This document shows, piece by piece, positions 1 to 9,720 of a DNA stretch of 33,460 bases (the first letter of the stretch is position 1; the number at the start of each line of letters is the position of its first letter). Origin of the DNA: Chara braunii (lineage: Eukaryota > Streptophyta > Charophyceae > Charales > Characeae); assembly GCA_003427395.1 (NCBI GenBank), contig BFEA01000027.1, forward strand, positions 2,857,009 to 2,890,468, in the 5' to 3' direction. The notes under the pieces were generated by a model, which had not been told where the DNA came from, did no database searches, and was given only the letters and a program-made list of their open reading frames with translations. The position numbers and the translations under genes are program-made.

Positions 1-588
1 GGTCCTCCAGACTGATCCGGTCGCGTTGCTGTTTTGCCTAAGACATTGAACTGGGGCTGGAGACGAGGTCCTTCAGACTGATCCGGTCGCCTTGCTGTTT
101 TGCCTAAGACATTGAATTAGGGTTGGAAATTAGGTCCTCCAGACTGATCCAGACGCCTTGCTGTTTTGCCTAAGACATTGAACTGGGGCTGAAAATGAGG
201 TCCTCCAGACTGATCCGGTCGCCTTGCTCGTATTGTCTAAGACATTAAATTGAGGCTAGAAATGGGGTCCTCCAGACTGATCCGGTCGCCTTGCTGTTTC
301 GCCTAAGACATTGAACTGGGTAAGACATTGAACCAGGGTTGGAAATGAGGTCCTCCAGACTGATCCGGTCGCCTTGCTTGTATTGCCTAAGACATTGAAC
401 TGGGGCTGGAGACGAGGTCCTTGAGACTGATCCGGTCGCCTTGCTCGGATTGCGTAAGACATTGAACTGGGGCTGGAGACGAGGTCTTTCAGACTCATCC
501 GGTCGTCTTGCTCGTATCGCCTAAGACATTAAACTGGGTTTGGAAATGAGGTCCTTCAGACTCATCCGGTAGCCTTGCTAAGTCAATC
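1..588. repeat. 66-67 bp minisatellite, about nine copies
   Basis: A direct tandem repeat in which each unit begins with a GGTCCTCCAGACTGATCC-type sequence, continues through GCCTTGCT and CCTAAGACATTGAACTGGG, and ends in a variable GGCTGGAGACGA or GGTTGGAAATGA. Units start at 1, 67, 133, 199, 266, 349, 416, 483 and 550. The spacing is 66-67 bp except for one 83 bp unit, in which the TAAGACATTGAAC block is doubled. Copies differ by a few substitutions each. The array begins at the window edge, so its true left end is not visible. Open frames through it follow from the period and are not genes. Confidence 0.97.
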
Positions 589-1002
589 GATTTTTGCTTG
601 CTGAAAAAGGGTTGACTTTTCTCCTTGTGAGAATAGTCCAGGCTAGTGTATTGGTGATTGCATGGGGTTTGACTGAGAACAACCTGGAAAGTAAAAATTA
701 ACTAAATAAGATACAGGACTCATGTTTTTGTGATAAGGACAAACGAAGGATGAAAACTTTGGGTAAACAAATCCTTGTTTTGAATTAGTTGAATGTGTTA
801 TTGACTTGACATACCTGTTGGCAATGCCTTGTCTTTTGCTCAATGCTATGCTTGTCTTCTGCGTTATAGGGTAGTCTGTTAGTGTTTGCCTTGTGCTTGA
901 GCGATAGGCAGGTAGATGTTCACTTTTATGTTCGCATTTGTCTTTTTTCATGTATGTTTGTTTTGATAGGACTTCGACTAGCCTTTGAATTAGTATAAAT
1001 TC
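589..1002. other. AT-rich stretch with no recognisable gene
   Basis: This lies between the minisatellite and the next tandem repeat. The frames that stay open here run into N-containing repeat sequence and show no motif I recognise. I see no RNA gene or inverted repeat worth naming. Confidence 0.5.
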
Positions 1003-1300
1003 TGGGAGCCTCCTTTCCNAGGGGAAATGCTGCCNAAATTTCTGTTGAATCATCAAAGTTAGCCAAGGTTTTGNGATGTCAGCTAGGATATGGTATAGTT
1101 TAGTCTTTGGGGACAGTTGAAATTTTGGAAGTCTTCCTTTCTAAAGGAAGTGCTGCTGAAATTTCTACTGAAACCAAAAAGTTAGTTTAATTTCAGATGA
1201 TTTTCATAGTCNCGAGTTTTTCTTTTTAGATTTGGTATAGTAAATATTCTTCGAGCACACTTCCCTAAAAGAAGTGCTGCANAAATTTTCAGGATTTTTA
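1003..1300. repeat. Three diverged tandem copies of a ~123 bp unit
   Basis: Each copy carries a short C/T-rich then A/G-rich hairpin followed by a GTGCTGC-type motif and an AAATTT run. The GCTGC anchor recurs at 1029, 1152 and 1276, giving periods of 123 and 124. The middle copy has a perfect 8 bp stem, CTTCCTTT/AAAGGAAG, with a two-base loop. Single Ns in this stretch (1019, 1035, 1073, 1212, 1282 or nearby) suggest poorly resolved consensus, so the true copy number may differ. Confidence 0.75.
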
Positions 1301-3065
1301 TATCGTTACCGGACGCTGCTGCTAAGTAAGCTTAGAGTGNGTTACGGAGTTGAACTCCGTTAACTCGACAGGCGATGCCTGCCTTGATTATTGTGGCGCA
1401 GGTCATTGCTACCTGCGAGAGTTTCTTCGAAGTCTTGAGCTTCATCAACTTCTGCTATCACCTGATAGCACGTCGGTTTGCGACTCAACTCCTACCCACT
1501 GTGATACCCACGCCCAGATGTTTGTGACCCTGTAGGCGAAAGGAATTTCCGTATGAAAGAAAACCTATCCTTTGAACCTCTCTTGAATAGTCATGCAAAA
1601 GCTGTGTGAATCGGGATAGGCGGATATGCCTTTGTTGAATGGGGTCGGAAAGGGGCGTGTGGGACATGAGCCTGGGAGCAAAGGAGTTGACCACGTGTGG
1701 CATTTTGGATGTGAATCTTCATTGGGTTTCATGTGTGTGCAGGTATGTATGGGAGCGAGGACTCGCTCCTAGATTTGAGAGTGATATGGATGAATGAGTG
1801 CAGGGTGTGAGTGACAAGGTTCAACTATGGCTGTGAGAATGACTCTCGCTGATTTCCCCCGAGACTCGCCATTTTCTTTCTCTTATTTTACTCTTGCCGT
1901 GTGCATCTAGCAAACAGGCAGGAGTAGCTGAGCGCAAGGTTTAGCGCTCGACCTTAGATCGGACCGAGACTTAGCTTGGGTACGACGAATTGCTCGCCAA
2001 CCCATGAGTACTCGTATTTTCCTTCCGCAGGGGAAGGACGAGCGTACCCTGTCTCAAAAGGGGTCTTGCTTTTAAGATTAATAAATGGACGTTGGTCCTG
2101 AGCCTGGAATTCGAGGTCCTTGTCCAAGACGCCCCAGACTCCGATCCAGCACAAAAAGGTTTCCCCCTTGAGGCGGACTTGCGCCCCTTGCTTATCGTCA
2201 CCCACTGCCTAAAAAACAGGGGTTCCGCAAGGGCCGAACGACTTATCCTTCAGAAGTGCAATATCGTGAAGGAGAAACCCTTCACGATATTTCGCTTTCG
2301 ACACTTGAGTATCGTACGCAACCCCGAAAACCATGGGAGGTTGAACGGATGTGGGTAACGCAAGAAGCGTCGCCATGATAGCAGATTAAGTGAGAACACA
2401 TGACTGAACGTTATGGTTCCCATGGCAGTGGCATTCTTTTTATGTAACTATGTGCAGACTTCGCTCAGACACATTGGCAGTTCTGAGTTATGGGTCAGGA
2501 CGTATGAAAAAGGGAGTAGGCTGATTTGTTTGTATGGGTTACGTTGTTTTATCGTGTATCGCGTGGTTATTTAGGATGTCCTAGTCGATCGACGCTGAAT
2601 CGCACGTGGGAGATCAGCGCCCCAGCGTGACGGTTCGCGTACGGGTCGGAGCTAGGCATGGACCGCGCGTACCCCCTATGCTACAGCATACGAGAAATGC
2701 CCTCGGCTGGGCCACCTCCGTGATTGCAAGTAAAAACTTTCGCGTGTGGTTCAGTAGCTCGGCGGGGATACACCCACCCAAGGGATGGTGACAGCTCCCG
2801 CAGGTGGAGGTAAGTTGTACCTCGCGAGACCCTGTCCTGTCGTAGGGACTCGATGGAGGTATAGCTGGCGCACTCGGTCGGAGCGGCTTCGCCGCTTCCC
2901 TTTCCATGAAGCGACTTGCGAATACTGCCAATCCTGCGTGACGCGGCCGGGAAGGTTCCCCCAGTGGGGACCGTGCGCACGACAGCGCGGCTGTTTTCGG
3001 TCGTCAAATCTGTAGATCTCGCGACCGAAAATGGCCGCGCTTCATGCTATTATGATGGGCTGCTC
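1301..3065. other. Unannotated region with small hairpins
   Basis: No gene is recognised. Short perfect palindromes occur near 1340-1410: ACGGAGTT facing AACTCCGT with a one-base loop, then CGCAGGT facing ACCTGCG. A longer stem at 2260-2291 has its own entry. The part from about 2590 to 3010 is GC-rich with several CpGs and an AGCGGC-TTC-GCCGCT hairpin. Overlapping frames stay open there on both strands, which is what high GC produces, and none has a recognisable domain. Confidence 0.45.
2260..2291. repeat. Perfect 13 bp inverted repeat (hairpin)
   Basis: AATATCGTGAAGG at 2260-2272 is the exact reverse complement of 2279-2291, with a six-base loop. The stem is followed by TTTCGCTTTCG and not a T-run, so it does not resemble a simple terminator. 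The host is eukaryotic in any case. Function unknown. Confidence 0.8.
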
Positions 3066-3415
3066 CAAAAAGGAGTTAGCCCAGGCAGAGCATCGTGTGG
3101 CTCGATCCCAGCCTCTGTTGGGTGAAAGTTTGAATGCGATACCTATTGGGCTAGCTCCTATCACGGAAGCTATCCCTGTCGCCCTTCTGTTTGAAAGGTT
3201 GCAGCCCATAAGGCCGCCTGATTCAGGCCTATACTACGGGCAACTTCAAAAAGGAGTTAGCCCAGGCATGAAATCGTCGGGCTCGATTCCAACATTTGTT
3301 GGGTGAAAGTTAAGTGTCGTACCTACTGGGCTAGCTCCTATGATAGGAACTATGCCTACCACCCTTCTATTTGAATGGTTGCGGCTAGTAGGCCGCCTAC
3401 TCTCTGGGCTAGGCT
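3066..3415. repeat. Two-copy 181 bp repeat with internal inverted arms
   Basis: Two tandem units start at 3066 and 3247 with the sequence CAAAAAGGAGTTAGCCCAGG. In unit 1, GGAGTTAGCCCA (3072-3083) faces TGGGCTAGCTCC (3147-3158), giving an 11-of-12 inverted repeat that encloses about 63 bases. Unit 2 keeps the same arms. Both units then carry CTATNNC, ACCCTTCT or GCCCTTCT, TTTGAA and GGTTGC. A GGCTCGATYCC-like string sits between the arms and weakly resembles a Pol III box B, but I cannot find a box A. This may be a small foldback element duplicated in tandem. Confidence 0.75.
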
Positions 3416-5140
3416 GGTGCAGTTTGTCTATCCCCTCCAAAGGCAGACCGCCCCGCCACCTGGCCGGCTGGGTTTAGTCTAGTAGGCCCGACAATCCACC
3501 CCTTTCGTCGTGGTTTGCCTTTGGACTCCTGACGCCCGTCTTTTAGAAAAGACACGTCATTCTGATTGTGTCAACTTTTATCACCGTCACCATACCCCTG
3601 ACGTGACTAAATTTTCTTATTTCTAGTCCTAAATCGTCCGGCTGCTACCCAATTTTAGTCAAAACAATTTATTTTTATTTATTTTTATCCGCCTTCTCTC
3701 TACCCGACCTTGTTTCGACGTAAGAGTGTCCGATTACACCATCTACCCTTGTCGTTCTGTTTGTCGGGAGATAGATGGCTGCATAAATTATATTTCTTCA
3801 ATCGCGGACGAGTATAAATACCTTTCAGCGACGTTTTCATTTCATCAGACAAAATATTTTCAAAGCAAAACTTACTTCATAATTCAGATATTGTCCGACA
3901 TTGAAAATACATGGCATATACCCTTGTCAGGGTTTCTGTACCGACACCGCAACTGTGAAAGTCTTGCAAGGAGCACAAAGGTAAGCAACGATTGTCATCC
4001 GAACTATCAATGATTAATTATCCTCCCCCGGACTGCCGATAAGGACATGTCATTTGCGTTGAGAGGATATCAATTTATCATCTAAATCTTCATATCGCAA
4101 GAAGGAACAAAAGCTTTACAAGTGCAATCCAAGTATTGACGTCAGAAGCACAAGATACGCAAGGGCTATCGCCCGAACTATCAATGATTAATTATCCTAC
4201 TCCAAACTACTAAAAGGTCCACGCCATTTACATCGAGGGGATTATGAATTTATCACGTCGATTCCGAATCTAAATATTCGTAAGAATGGAGAGGAGTCTC
4301 ATGAGTCCACCAATGGTAGGAGATCTTCATTGAAGGCATTGCGACAACATCAGGGGTTACGACCACTCTTGTGCTACTAGGAAGACATTGTATGAAGTGC
4401 ATCACTCCAAGCACTTCCAGGGCTAATTGCTTCTCCATAACCGCTTCCCTCTCACCCTCCCGAACTTTCACAATTCCCAATTCAAATTTTCAGGCACTTC
4501 TAGTCCAACGATCCACTTCTCCTACCCGAACCACACCGTCCTCAGTCTTAAAACAATTTTTTTTGCCACCTAAAACTCCCATTACATACCATAACCATAC
4601 TGCATAAAAGTTCCCACACTACTCCACGTACCTTGCCTCATCCTCTCCCTCATACTTCATCCCTCTTCTATCCTCACTTGTACTCCCCTAAGTCTAAAGC
4701 TATGCTTTCTCTCCGCTTCACAAACTTCAGCTTCCACGAACCATTTATGTACCCTCTTGACGAACCACCCACCCCCCAATGGCCCGTACTCTCGCCCTGA
4801 TCTAAAAATGTACCCGTATCGCAAATCCTGAACCAACCTCATGTAAACCATATTTTTTTCTTGAAGCATTCCCAAGCATGTCTCCTCACCGCTACGAGGT
4901 TCTTTCCAATGTATTAAGAACCTTCCCCCCCTGCCAGTCTTTGTGTATCCTGTTCGCACAACTAATTAATGTCAATCTCCTTTAACCGCAATCTCAACCC
5001 CTCCCCACACCACTGCCAACTCTCCCACAGATAAAGCATGGTGCCATCGCTCGCCTCCTTCTCCAGCTGCCATCGCTCATTCGCTCGTTCCACCATTCCG
5101 AGTCCCTGCAAGATGTCGGAGCCACTTGCGGGACGATGGA
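3416..5140. other. No recognisable gene; one tandem duplication inside
   Basis: Mostly unique sequence. From about 3961 to 4290 there is a diverged two-copy tandem duplication with a period of about 174. The motif GAACTATCAATGATTAATTA recurs at 4001 and 4175. On the minus strand from about 4960 to 4250, several frames are open in short runs rich in W, E, K and R, which could be decayed coding sequence. Stops and frame changes are frequent and I recognise no domain, so no gene is called. Confidence 0.4.
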
Positions 5141-5149
5141 GGGAGATGG

Positions 5150-5260
5150 GCGGTCTAGGAGGTGTGCGGGCATGTGGTCCACCTTCACGACTCTCTCCTG
5201 TGCGATCAAGCAGCATCTATGGACTACTATTTTCCTATTTTTATCTGGATCGAACTTGTG
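5150..5260 (+). repeat. Dispersed repeat, copy 1
   Basis: This ~110 bp segment shares its order of motifs with 5813-5920. The shared motifs are CTAGGAGGTGT, a GTGGTCCACCTTC-type string, GACTCTCTCCTGTGCGAT, CAAGCAG, ATGGACTA, TTTTCCTA and ATCTGGATCG. The two are direct copies about 660 bp apart. No coding function is evident. Confidence 0.8.
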
Positions 5261-5812
5261 CAGCAACCGTCCTACTCCACCCATTGCAGTTGGACCCTAC
5301 TCTCGTGGCTCACGACCCTCCTTCAATTTTCAGGCAGTTGACAATGGTTGTTGGTCCTGGGCTACGACCGGACACGACTGTTAGGACTTCACTCTTCATG
5401 CCATTTGACTTCTGAGACTCACATCCACAAATTCATGACGTCGAGCATCCGGGCTGGTCTTAAGATCTCAGCATCCCATTCGCCCTCAACATCCACGATG
5501 ATAAAACGGCGCCAGCATTCATCTACTATTGCCATCACTCATGAGTTCAAGGTACCGAGGAACTTGTCCAGAATGGAGTGCCGTGTTGCTGACCCTGCTC
5601 CCACTTCCTAAAGCCGCGACTGTATAACAAGTAACTGGTGACTGGCTGGTCACCGCAGGTTAAGTTCCTTCACGTGCTGCGCCCTCGGGAACAGGACCAG
5701 CCGCAGTTGTCATCGCTTACGCGAACCTGCGCACGCACAGTAAGGGCAGCCAACCGGTTGCACAGAGGAAGAGTCGTTTTCCCTCGCCTGATTTTGGCGC
5801 AGTCCCACCCAC
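5261..5812. other. Spacer between the two dispersed repeat copies
   Basis: I see no gene or RNA here. Open frames on the plus strand have no recognisable motif. The spacer may be part of a larger insertion or duplication whose ends are the two 110 bp copies. Confidence 0.4.
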
Positions 5813-5920
5813 CTAGGAGGTGTTGCAGGCCTGCGGCCCACCTTCGTGACTCTCTCCTGTGCGATAGATCAAGCAGTATAGATGGACTATTCTTTTCCTA
5901 ATTTATCTGGATCGGACCTG
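5813..5920 (+). repeat. Dispersed repeat, copy 2
   Basis: Diverged direct copy of 5150-5260. It carries a four-base insertion in the GCGAT-AGAT-CAAGCAG region and several substitutions. Confidence 0.8.
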
Positions 5921-6117
5921 TGCGTTGGGTCTCCAGTACGTACAAAAATTCGGCACTTGTCTCTCATCTATATTTCTCTCACCTACATATTGACACGGTG
6001 ACTCGGGGAGAGGCTCGGCACAGGTCTAGCAATACTACCCGGCCTGGTCAGGTCAGGTTCGGCGGCAGTGTTGGGTGTTGGCTGGTTCAGCGCTACTGGT
6101 AGTGCCAGTGCCGCGGC

Positions 6118-6226
6118 TACCGACTTCCCCCGAACACAACGCACCCTCATTTTGGCTGAACATGACCGGAGATATAGGTTGTGTACGGTCATTATCAGGG
6201 TGCGTTATGTTCGGGGGAAGAAGGCA
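6118..6226. mobile_element. MITE copy 1 (TACC..TTC family)
   Basis: Non-autonomous inverted-repeat element of 109 bp. The left end reads TACCGACTTCCCCCGAACAC. The right end is its reverse complement with few changes (TGCCTTCTTCCCCCGAACAT when read from the right). The TIRs are about 33 bp, close to a third of the element on each side. It has no coding capacity. It shares ends with the cluster at 10.0-12.45 kb but is the most diverged full-length copy. The terminal TA could be the target duplication, degraded to CA on the right. Confidence 0.85.
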
Positions 6227-6862
6227 GGTGCCGGACTCACCACCATCAGCTTGCGCGGCTACTGGTTGTTCACACGGGCGCCTACCTACTGCAGCAGCGT
6301 GCCATGGTCTAGCGGGCTAGCAACTGTCAGATATGTGCACACTCACAACGCATCTGACTGGAATTACTGCGGATCTCGACGCATCTGCCCGTAATCACGA
6401 CTAGAGTTCAGTCGAAAAAGTACTAGTGTGAGTAAGTACTGAAAGAGGACTTTCCTGGACTGCAACTGTCCCTCCTGGACGTACTTGACCGCAATTACGT
6501 CCAGAGGTTAGTTGAAAAAGTCCCCACCTGTAGCGATACCGCTCTACCAGTTGGCGATTTCGATTCGAGGGTTTCCAGGGTCGTCTTCCCGTAGTCTCTT
6601 CAGCGATCTGGCGCCCTTCCGACTCTCAAGCTTTTCACCCAAGATTGGCTACTGGCTCTATTCCCCGTAGGCAGCCAGCAAGGCAACCAGACGAGGAGAG
6701 TGTCGGAACGCAATTGGAGCGGGAGTCGAGAGCGAGAGTTGCGTGGAGAGGGGGCGAGGAGGGTGTTCCTCGCGCGAGCCAACGTCGAGCGCGGCAGCAA
6801 ACCTATCCTGTTTGTAGAGGGCGCTACCGTCGCAGGAACAGGAACAGGGTAGGTCAGCGAAG
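6227..6862. other. Upstream region of OST4
   Basis: No separate gene is recognised. From 6410 to 6535 a loose two-copy motif (GTTNAGTYGAAAAAGT) appears. The last 230 bases before the OST4 start are GC-rich and likely include its promoter and 5' untranslated region. A pyrimidine-rich stretch ending in TTTGTAG near 6816 could be an acceptor of a 5' UTR intron, but this is a guess. I see no convincing TATA box. Confidence 0.35.
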
Positions 6863-6973
6863 ATGATCGACGACGAAGGGCTGGGCATGTTCGCCAACAT
6901 CCTGGGCATCTTGATCTTCCTTCTGGTGGTGGCCTACCACTACGTGGTGGCCGACCCCAAGTACGATAAGTAA
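6863..6973 (+). CDS. OST4: Oligosaccharyltransferase subunit OST4 (36 aa)
   Basis: This encodes the smallest subunit of the oligosaccharyltransferase complex. That complex transfers the lipid-linked glycan to asparagine of nascent proteins at the ER membrane. OST4 is a single-span mini-protein that helps hold the catalytic STT3 subunit together with its partners. The frame runs from ATG at 6863 to TAA at 6971-6973 without an intron and gives 36 residues, the normal family length of about 30-40. Residues 1-5 are M-I-D-D-E. The membrane span covers about residues 9-28 (F-A-N-I-L-G, then [12 protein letters not shown]), and a short tail carries A-D-P-K-Y. The F-A-N-x-L-G and Y-H-Y motifs are family hallmarks. 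D-D near the start and A-D-P-K-Y at the end match plant OST4 from memory better than animal or fungal forms. The start context is GCGAAGATGA. No close poly(A) signal is visible, and repeats begin soon after the stop. Confidence 0.94.
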   Translation: MIDDEGLGMFANILGILIFLLVVAYHYVVADPKYDK

Positions 6974-6989
6974 GCTGGAGGAAGAAGAC

Positions 6990-7165
6990 GGAGATGGAGA
7001 TGGAGATGGAGAGGAAGGAAATGACGAAAGGAGATGGAGATGGAGATGGAGAGGAAGGAAATGACGAAAGGAGATGGAGATGGAGATGGAGATGGAGAGG
7101 AAGGAAATGGCGAAAGGAGGTGGAGATGGAGGTGGAGATGGAGAGGAAGGAAATGGCGCGACCGT
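6990..7165 (+). repeat. GGAGAT hexamer minisatellite just after OST4
   Basis: Purine-rich tandem array beginning about 17 bases after the OST4 stop. The higher-order unit is three or four GGAGAT hexamers, then GGAGAGGAAGGAAATGACGAAA, repeated about three times with GGAGGT variants in the last unit. If the transcript extends this far, the array lies in the 3' untranslated region of OST4. The Met-Glu repeats in one frame and Ser-Pro repeats on the other strand are artefacts of the hexamer. Confidence 0.92.
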
Positions 7166-7317
7166 AAGCAACGCTGACGATGAAGACGGAGATGCAGAGA
7201 GGGAGAAGACGGAGATGGCGCGAGTTTTTAGCCGTCAAGCACTGGAGGACAGGAATTAGAACAACCAAGGGGAAGCGAAGGGCGTGTGATTATGATCTGG
7301 GAATCGTATCGGGATTG

Positions 7318-7576
7318 GAACATGCGACTAGGGATCTTAATCTCCGACCTACTGGGGAGCCTAATCTGCGATAGCGGAGGGAGTTGTGAAACTGCAACCT
7401 GGGATCTTAAGCTGCGACTGCCGATCTTAAGCTGCGACTGCGGATCTTACGCTGCGATCTGGGATCTTACGCGGCGACCTGGGATCTTAAGCTGCTACCT
7501 GAGATAAAGAGTTGCGACCTGGGATCTTAAGTTGCGACCTGGGATCTTAAGCTGCGACCTGGGATCTTAAGCTATA
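7318..7576 (+). repeat. 20 bp tandem satellite, about ten copies
   Basis: The unit is GCGACCTGGGATCTTAAGCT. The last copies (7511-7576) are nearly perfect with an exact 20 bp period, while copies toward 7318 are increasingly diverged or interrupted. This gradient is what recent expansion from the right end would give. Confidence 0.93.
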
Positions 7577-8330
7577 CTGGAGAGTCACCCTCTTTTACTA
7601 TTTTGCCCTGTTGCCTGCTCTTTCTGCTCGGGGGATTATCTAGTACTTGCTGCAGACTGCTGCAGACGAACCTGGTCTCCGTTTGTGGTAGAGAAAAGGA
7701 AGGCTTCCGGCTTCCTTTCACTCGGGGTTTAAACCTTGGCCTTTTTAACTGAAGACTTCGGGCTTTTCCTTTCACTCGGGGTTTGAACCCCGCCCTTTTT
7801 AACGGTCGTCGGCGAAGATGGAAAGTACATGTCCATGTCATCGAATTTCTGTCATCCCATTTGATGCAATCGGATGATTAATGGATTCTATTTCCATACC
7901 CTCACCCACACTCGCTCCCTCTCCTCCGCCCTCGGTCTTCCACCCCCCCCGCCTTCCCCCGTTTCCCCCCTGTCGTCCCCTTCGTCTCCTGCCTATTGTT
8001 TATTGTCTTGCCATTCTGAAACATCGCCGGTGGTTGTCGATGAACGATTATGCTTTTCGCTTGCGCCTTCCACGTCGGTTGCTCAGCTCCTCGGGTGCCA
8101 AAAAAAAAAAAAGAAAAAAGAAAAAAGAAAAGAAGGTTCCTATAGGGAGGAGATGTAGCTGTGTACTGTTCACGCACATATTCTCCGAGTGCTTGACGGT
8201 GTCACGTTTTCGAGGGTCTTGCTATTGAGTGGTTTTGGTGCTAGGCCTTGGAATCTTGAGGAGGGATGGCCGTTCGATATATCTAGCAATCTTGAGGAGG
8301 AGGGATGGCGGCTCATTGATCGCTCGGTAG
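7577..8330. other. Short duplications, pyrimidine tract and poly(A); no gene
   Basis: At about 7705-7803 there are two copies of a 54 bp unit carrying TTCCTTTCACTCGGGGTTT and CTTTTTAAC. At 7905-7995 there is a C/T-rich stretch. At 8100-8135 an A-rich run is broken by single Gs. At 8255-8312 the AATCTTGAGGAGG motif is doubled. I recognise no coding or RNA gene. Confidence 0.6.
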
Positions 8331-8379
8331 ATCGCTCGATTAGGTGGTCGATCGATCGATTGATGGATCGATCAGTCGC

Positions 8380-8412
<33 letters not shown>

Positions 8413-8540
8413 CAGAAGGGGAGGGCAACGAAGTAGCGGAGGGCGTGTCGAGGGCGATTGATTGATTGATTGGTTGGTTGGTTAATTAGTTGGTCGGTAG
8501 GGGAAGATAAAGAAGAAGCGGCGGGCGTGTCGAGGGGGTC
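8331..8540. repeat. GATC/TGAT tetranucleotide microsatellite with flanking duplication
   Basis: GATC-type tetramers (8348-8372) pass into a pure TGAT run (8381-8412). A second, shorter ATTG run begins at 8457 and degrades into GGTT. The segment GGGCGTGTCGAGGG follows each run (about 8440 and 8525), so a unit of run plus flank was duplicated. Confidence 0.85.
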
Positions 8541-8649
8541 TAGCTATCGGAGAGAGAAGTGTTATTTTTCTTCACCCATTTAAGGATTTTGCAGATGTTT
8601 TTGGCCTCACTCAATGTCTTTTTGTTTTATAAATGAACTACGCCAATTC

Positions 8650-8915
8650 TTGTCTCAAATTCTTTCATTTTTCGCTACCTACCTGCTCTACTACATCCGA
8701 GGCTATACATGGGACCCCTTCAAACATAGCTATACTCTCCTGGTGAAGGGAGTTTCACCTATCTCGGTGAAGGGCGGAGGGTTTTTCTCCTCTTTTAGTT
8801 CCTTTGTTGTGCTCATGTTGTGGAGTTTGTACATGGGACCCCTATCTACCTCTCTCGGTGAAGGAAGGCTTACCTATCTCGGTGAAGGGTGTTTTTCTCC
8901 TCTTTTGGTGTTTTT
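8650..8915 (+). repeat. Two-copy 125 bp tandem repeat, related to 31.1 kb
   Basis: TACATGGGACCCC recurs at about 8705 and 8830. It is followed in each copy by CTCTCxxTGAAGG, ACCTATCTCGGTGAAGGG and TTTTTCTCCTCTTTT. The first copy and its left flank (about 8650-8745) also match 31100-31190, where ACTACTCCTCAGCCTATACA, GGGGACCCCT and CAAGCATAGCTA occur in the same order. It is therefore a dispersed repeat, not just a local duplication. Confidence 0.8.
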
Positions 8916-9045
8916 TGTGTGACAATTTTCTGGGAACGCTTTTTTTTTTTGGCTGTTTCCTTTTTCTTGGTTCCCTGACTGAAGAATTTGCGTTAAAAGG
9001 CGTCCTCACATTGTTACCCTCCTGGAGGTCTCTGAGAGGGCAATT

Positions 9046-9110
9046 GCGCCACATTCTATCTCGAGGAAGTCCTATAGGGTTAGTAAGCAAGCCCAATGGT
9101 GAATTTTCTT
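9046..9110 (+). repeat. Left arm of an inverted repeat around a polypurine block
   Basis: Carries ATCTCGAGGAAGT, AGGGTTAGTA, GCCCAAT and TTTTCTT. The same order appears in reverse complement at 9721-9779, with small gaps. Confidence 0.8.
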
Positions 9111-9187
9111 CCTGGACTGGATGTGGTGATGGCGAGCTGGACACGTATAAATTGACAAAAACTATAGAAAAGAAGGAGAATAGATAA

Positions 9188-9668
9188 ATGGAAATGAAGC
9201 TAGGCGAGCTGGACAAAGATTGGCCACGCGGGGGAGAGGGTGGAGAAGGAGGGGGAGAACGGGGAAGCAAAGGGGAGAGAAAAGGGGGGCAGAAAAGGAG
9301 GTCGGGGGACAAGAGTGGATATAAGGGGGAGAAAAGAGGGAGAAGGGAGGAGGAAAGTAGGAGAAAAGGGGGAGAAAAGTGAGAAAAGTGAAGAAAAGGG
9401 GGACAAGGGGGGAGAAAAGAGGGGGAGAAAAATGAAGAAAAGAGGGAGAAGGGGGGAGAAAAGGGAAGAACAGGGGTAGAAGGGAGGGGAGAACGGGGAA
9501 GCGAAGGGGCAGAAGAGGTCGCGAGAGGAGTGGATATAAGGGGGTAAAAGGGGGGGAGAAAAGAAGCAAAAGGGGGGAGAAAAGGAATGAAAAGTCCGAG
9601 AAGGGCGGAAAAAAGAGGGAGAATGGGGTAGAAAAGGGAAGAAAAGGGGGAGAAGGGGGGAGCATAAG
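9188..9668 (+). repeat. 480 bp polypurine (GGGGAGAA-type) tract
   Basis: Almost pure G/A on this strand, built from GGGGGAGAAAAG-like motifs, with rare pyrimidines such as GGTCGGGGGACAAGAGTGGATATAAGG. That last segment recurs in two places (about 9300 and 9515), so the tract contains an internal duplication of about 215 bp. Very long open frames on both strands, including one of 283 codons, follow from the composition and should not be called genes. Such tracts can form triplex or G-rich structures. Confidence 0.93.
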
Positions 9669-9720
9669 GGAGAACGAGGATGCTCTCTTTCATTCCTCGC
9701 CACCTCTACTCTGAGTTCGC

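Noticed and set aside
1954-2205. 83-codon minus-strand ORF with a varied composition
   Set aside because: It looks more protein-like than most, but two overlapping frames are equally open and I recognise no motif or homolog, so I leave it uncalled.
7074-7259. Met-Glu repeat ORF after OST4
   Set aside because: A direct translation of GGAGAT repeats with no support as a protein.
6600-7268. 222-codon minus-strand ORF opposite OST4
   Set aside because: Its Ser-Pro-His-Leu repeats come from the hexamer array, and it overlaps a clear gene on the other strand.
8842-9693. 283-codon and overlapping minus-strand ORFs
   Set aside because: They are open only because the strand is a stop-poor pyrimidine tract; the protein is S, P, F and L runs without a domain.
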